Shown here piece by piece: positions 62,203-64,000 of a stretch of 64,000 nt of DNA (positions are counted from its first letter, which is position 1; each line of letters begins with the position of its first letter). The notes beneath the pieces were generated by a model. It was not told the origin of the DNA. It did no database searches and was given only the letters and a program-made list of their open reading frames with translations. Position numbers and translations under genes: made by a program. Source of the DNA: Streptomyces ferrugineus (GTDB taxonomy: Bacteria; Actinomycetota; Actinomycetes; Streptomycetales; Streptomycetaceae); contig NZ_CP063373.1 in the NCBI RefSeq assembly GCF_015160855.1, positions 4,712,001-4,776,000 of the forward strand, given 5' to 3'.

Positions 62203-63923
62203 CCCTGCAACTCGACGCCCCGCCGTCCCCGCCGGCCGCATCGGCCGCACCGGTGCGTAAGGCCGTCAGCGGGCGCAGGGTGCTCTTCCGCAGACTCGCG
62301 GCGCTGGTGGTGACGACGGGGGTTCTGGCCTGGTCGGTGGGGCGGGCCCTCCCCTCGGGTGGCGAGCTGGTCAACCGAGGCGGTCTGGCCCTGCTCGACG
62401 ACATCGCGGCGACCGCACTGCACCCCTCCCTCGAAGCCGACTTCCTGGTGGTGGTGCTGGAGGCGACAGCGACGACGCTGGCCCTGGCCCTGCTGGGCAC
62501 CGTGGGTGCGCTGCTGCTGGGCCTGACCGGCGGTCTGATCCTCAGCGACGTGGCGTGGAGCGGCCGGCTGCCCCGGCCGGTACGTGCCGGACGCCTCCTC
62601 CTGCGCGGCGCGCTGGTGGGGGTCCGCTCGGTCCACGAACTCGTCTGGGCGCTGTTCCTCGTCAGCGTGCTCGGCCTCGACCCGCTCGTCGCTGTCCTGG
62701 CGCTCGCGCTGCCGTTCGGCGCGCAGAGCGCCCAGATCTTCGCGGAGACCTTCGACGCCGTGCCCGGGGCGCCGCTGCGTGCACTGCGCACCGCCGGCGC
62801 GAAACGCTGCTCGGCGCTCGTCTACGCCCTCCTCCCCGGCTCGGCACCGCTGGTGCTGTCGTACTCCTTCTACCGGTTCGAGTGCGCCCTGCGGTCCGCG
62901 GTCGTGCTCGGTGTCGCCGGCGTCGGGGGCCTGGGATTCGAGCTCACCGTCAGCCTGCAGTCGCGCAACTGGGGTGAGGTCTGGACGCTCGTCGCCGCGC
63001 TGCTGGTGCTGGCGGGGGCGGTCGAGCTGTGGAGCAACCGCGTCCGCTCCGATGTCGCGGTGGTGACCTGCGCGGACTGGTCGGTCGGACGCGAACGCGT
63101 CGATGGTGAGGGACGGTCGTCCGGTGGCCTGTCCCGCTCGTCGCGCTGGTCCCTGGCCCTGCTGCTGCCGTCGATCGCGGTCGCCTGGTGGTGGGTCGGC
63201 CTCTCACCGGCCGGACTCGCCTCGGCCCGAACCCAGGACCTCGCCGGCCGGCTGCTGTCCGACCTGTGGCCCCCCGCGCTCCCCGAGGGCGGCTGGCGGG
63301 CCCTGACCGGCGCTGCCCTCGACACCCTGGCCATGGCCGTCCTCGCCACCGCCCTGGCGGTCGCGATCACCCTGATCGTGGGCCCCTGGGCCGGACGACC
63401 GCGCGCCGACCGCCGCGGTCGTCCGGCAGCCTGGCACCGCAGGGCCCTGTGGTCGGCGGCCCGCCTGCTGCTCCTCGTCCTGCGGTCGATCCCTCCGACG
63501 GTGTGGGCCGTCGTCGCACTCCTGGCCCTCTTCCCCGGCGTCCTGCCCGGAGCCCTGGCGCTGGGCCTCTACACCGGCGGCATCCTCGGCCGGCTGGTCG
63601 CCGAGGCCTGGGAGACCATGGACCTCAGACCCCGGGAGTCCCTGCGCAACGCCGGCGTACCCGACGCGGTCGCGGCCGTCGCGTCCATCGGGCCGCCGTC
63701 GGCGAACCACCTGATCACCTACACGCTCTACCGCTTCGAGATCTGCGTACGTGACACCGCCGTCGTCGGCGTCGTCGGCGCCGCGGGTCTGGGCCGACTG
63801 CTCACCGAGCGACTCTCGGCCTTCGACTTCCCCGTGGTCACCAGCGTCCTGCTGGCGTCGCTTCTGGTCAGCCTTGCCGTAGAGACACTCGGGCGCCGAC
63901 TGCGCCGCACGCTCGGCGCGTGA
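62199..63923 (+). CDS. Two-domain PhnE-like ABC permease
   Basis: The ATG at 62199 overlaps the ATPase stop. The 574 residues consist of two permease domains in one chain. The first (to about residue 285) has the EAA-like loop FAETFDAVPGAPLRALRTAG and FYRFECALRSAVVLGVAGVG. The second (about 310-574) has AEAWETMDLRPRESLRNAGV and LYRFEICVRDTAVVGVVGAA. This fused duplication is seen in part of the PhnE family and means one gene can form the whole channel. It ends the operon; the 77 bases after it hold nothing recognisable. Confidence 0.87.
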   Translation: MTLQLDAPPSPPAASAAPVRKAVSGRRVLFRRLAALVVTTGVLAWSVGRALPSGGELVNRGGLALLDDIAATALHPSLEADFLVVVLEATATTLALALLGTVGALLLGLTGGLILSDVAWSGRLPRPVRAGRLLLRGALVGVRSVHELVWALFLVSVLGLDPLVAVLALALPFGAQSAQIFAETFDAVPGAPLRALRTAGAKRCSALVYALLPGSAPLVLSYSFYRFECALRSAVVLGVAGVGGLGFELTVSLQSRNWGEVWTLVAALLVLAGAVELWSNRVRSDVAVVTCADWSVGRERVDGEGRSSGGLSRSSRWSLALLLPSIAVAWWWVGLSPAGLASARTQDLAGRLLSDLWPPALPEGGWRALTGAALDTLAMAVLATALAVAITLIVGPWAGRPRADRRGRPAAWHRRALWSAARLLLLVLRSIPPTVWAVVALLALFPGVLPGALALGLYTGGILGRLVAEAWETMDLRPRESLRNAGVPDAVAAVASIGPPSANHLITYTLYRFEICVRDTAVVGVVGAAGLGRLLTERLSAFDFPVVTSVLLASLLVSLAVETLGRRLRRTLGA

Positions 63924-64000
63924 GCCCCATCGACGGCGACCACAGTCCCGGCGAGCCGCCAGCCACGAAGCGTTGCTCGGTCTCGCCTGCTGCCTCATCA

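Overview
The window is very GC-rich, uses GTG and TTG starts freely, packs genes with 4-base ATGA or GTGA overlaps, and encodes families typical of high-GC actinomycetes: an ECF42 sigma factor with its DGPF partner, a DUF4232 lipoprotein, an F420-type LLM oxidoreductase, sugar ABC transporters without their own ATPase, and an FGE/arylsulfatase pair. It looks like an accessory region (probably a chromosome arm) of a Streptomyces-like bacterium. No rRNA, tRNA, CRISPR array or large biosynthetic gene cluster was seen.

Layout. 1-16700: a partial membrane spermidine synthase; an ECF42/DGPF/VOC module; an O-methyltransferase and AraC regulator; an NCS1 permease with a Cys/His-rich tail; a small ATP-binding kinase-like protein; a secreted I36-type protein; a TOPRIM protein; a lipoprotein; an ArsR/SRPBCC pair with a perfect operator; a coiled-coil protein; a gyrase-B-like ATPase lacking TOPRIM; and a LysE exporter. 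16700-26650: a minus-strand operon of APC permease, two DUF1989 proteins, biotin-dependent urea/guanidine carboxylase and allophanate hydrolase, with a TetR gene downstream. This is probably a guanidine (or urea) nitrogen-scavenging pathway. 26800-33360: decayed IS remnants, a LysR/cupin/DoxX group, a methyltransferase, and three IS5-type elements stacked TA-to-TA inside a DUF1801 gene. The middle element carries a MafI-like immunity gene. 33600-39600: LysR, arylsulfatase, formylglycine-generating enzyme and an orphan betaine-type binding protein.

39600-47900 mixes decayed genes with intact ones (DUF3291, a membrane endonuclease/exonuclease/phosphatase-fold protein, Fic, an ArsR-like regulator, and a GNAT coupled to a second IF-1). 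47900-56800: a secreted sugar dehydrogenase, an LLM oxidoreductase, an EamA exporter, and a sugar-type ABC transporter co-transcribed with a class V aminotransferase opposite a FadR-type regulator. 56800-63923: a zincin-like protein, a methyltransferase and a five-gene operon: TusA-radical SAM fusion, DoxD-like membrane protein, and PhnD/PhnC/PhnE-like ABC transporter. This last operon is the best candidate for an undescribed system.

At least a dozen genes are recognisably broken (DMT transporter, methyltransferase, SDR, response regulator, cupin, DUF1801, TnpB, FMN-binding protein, small kinase, TetR, aldo/keto reductase, two IS). Most lost internal segments rather than acquiring single stops, so the region appears to be undergoing active decay.
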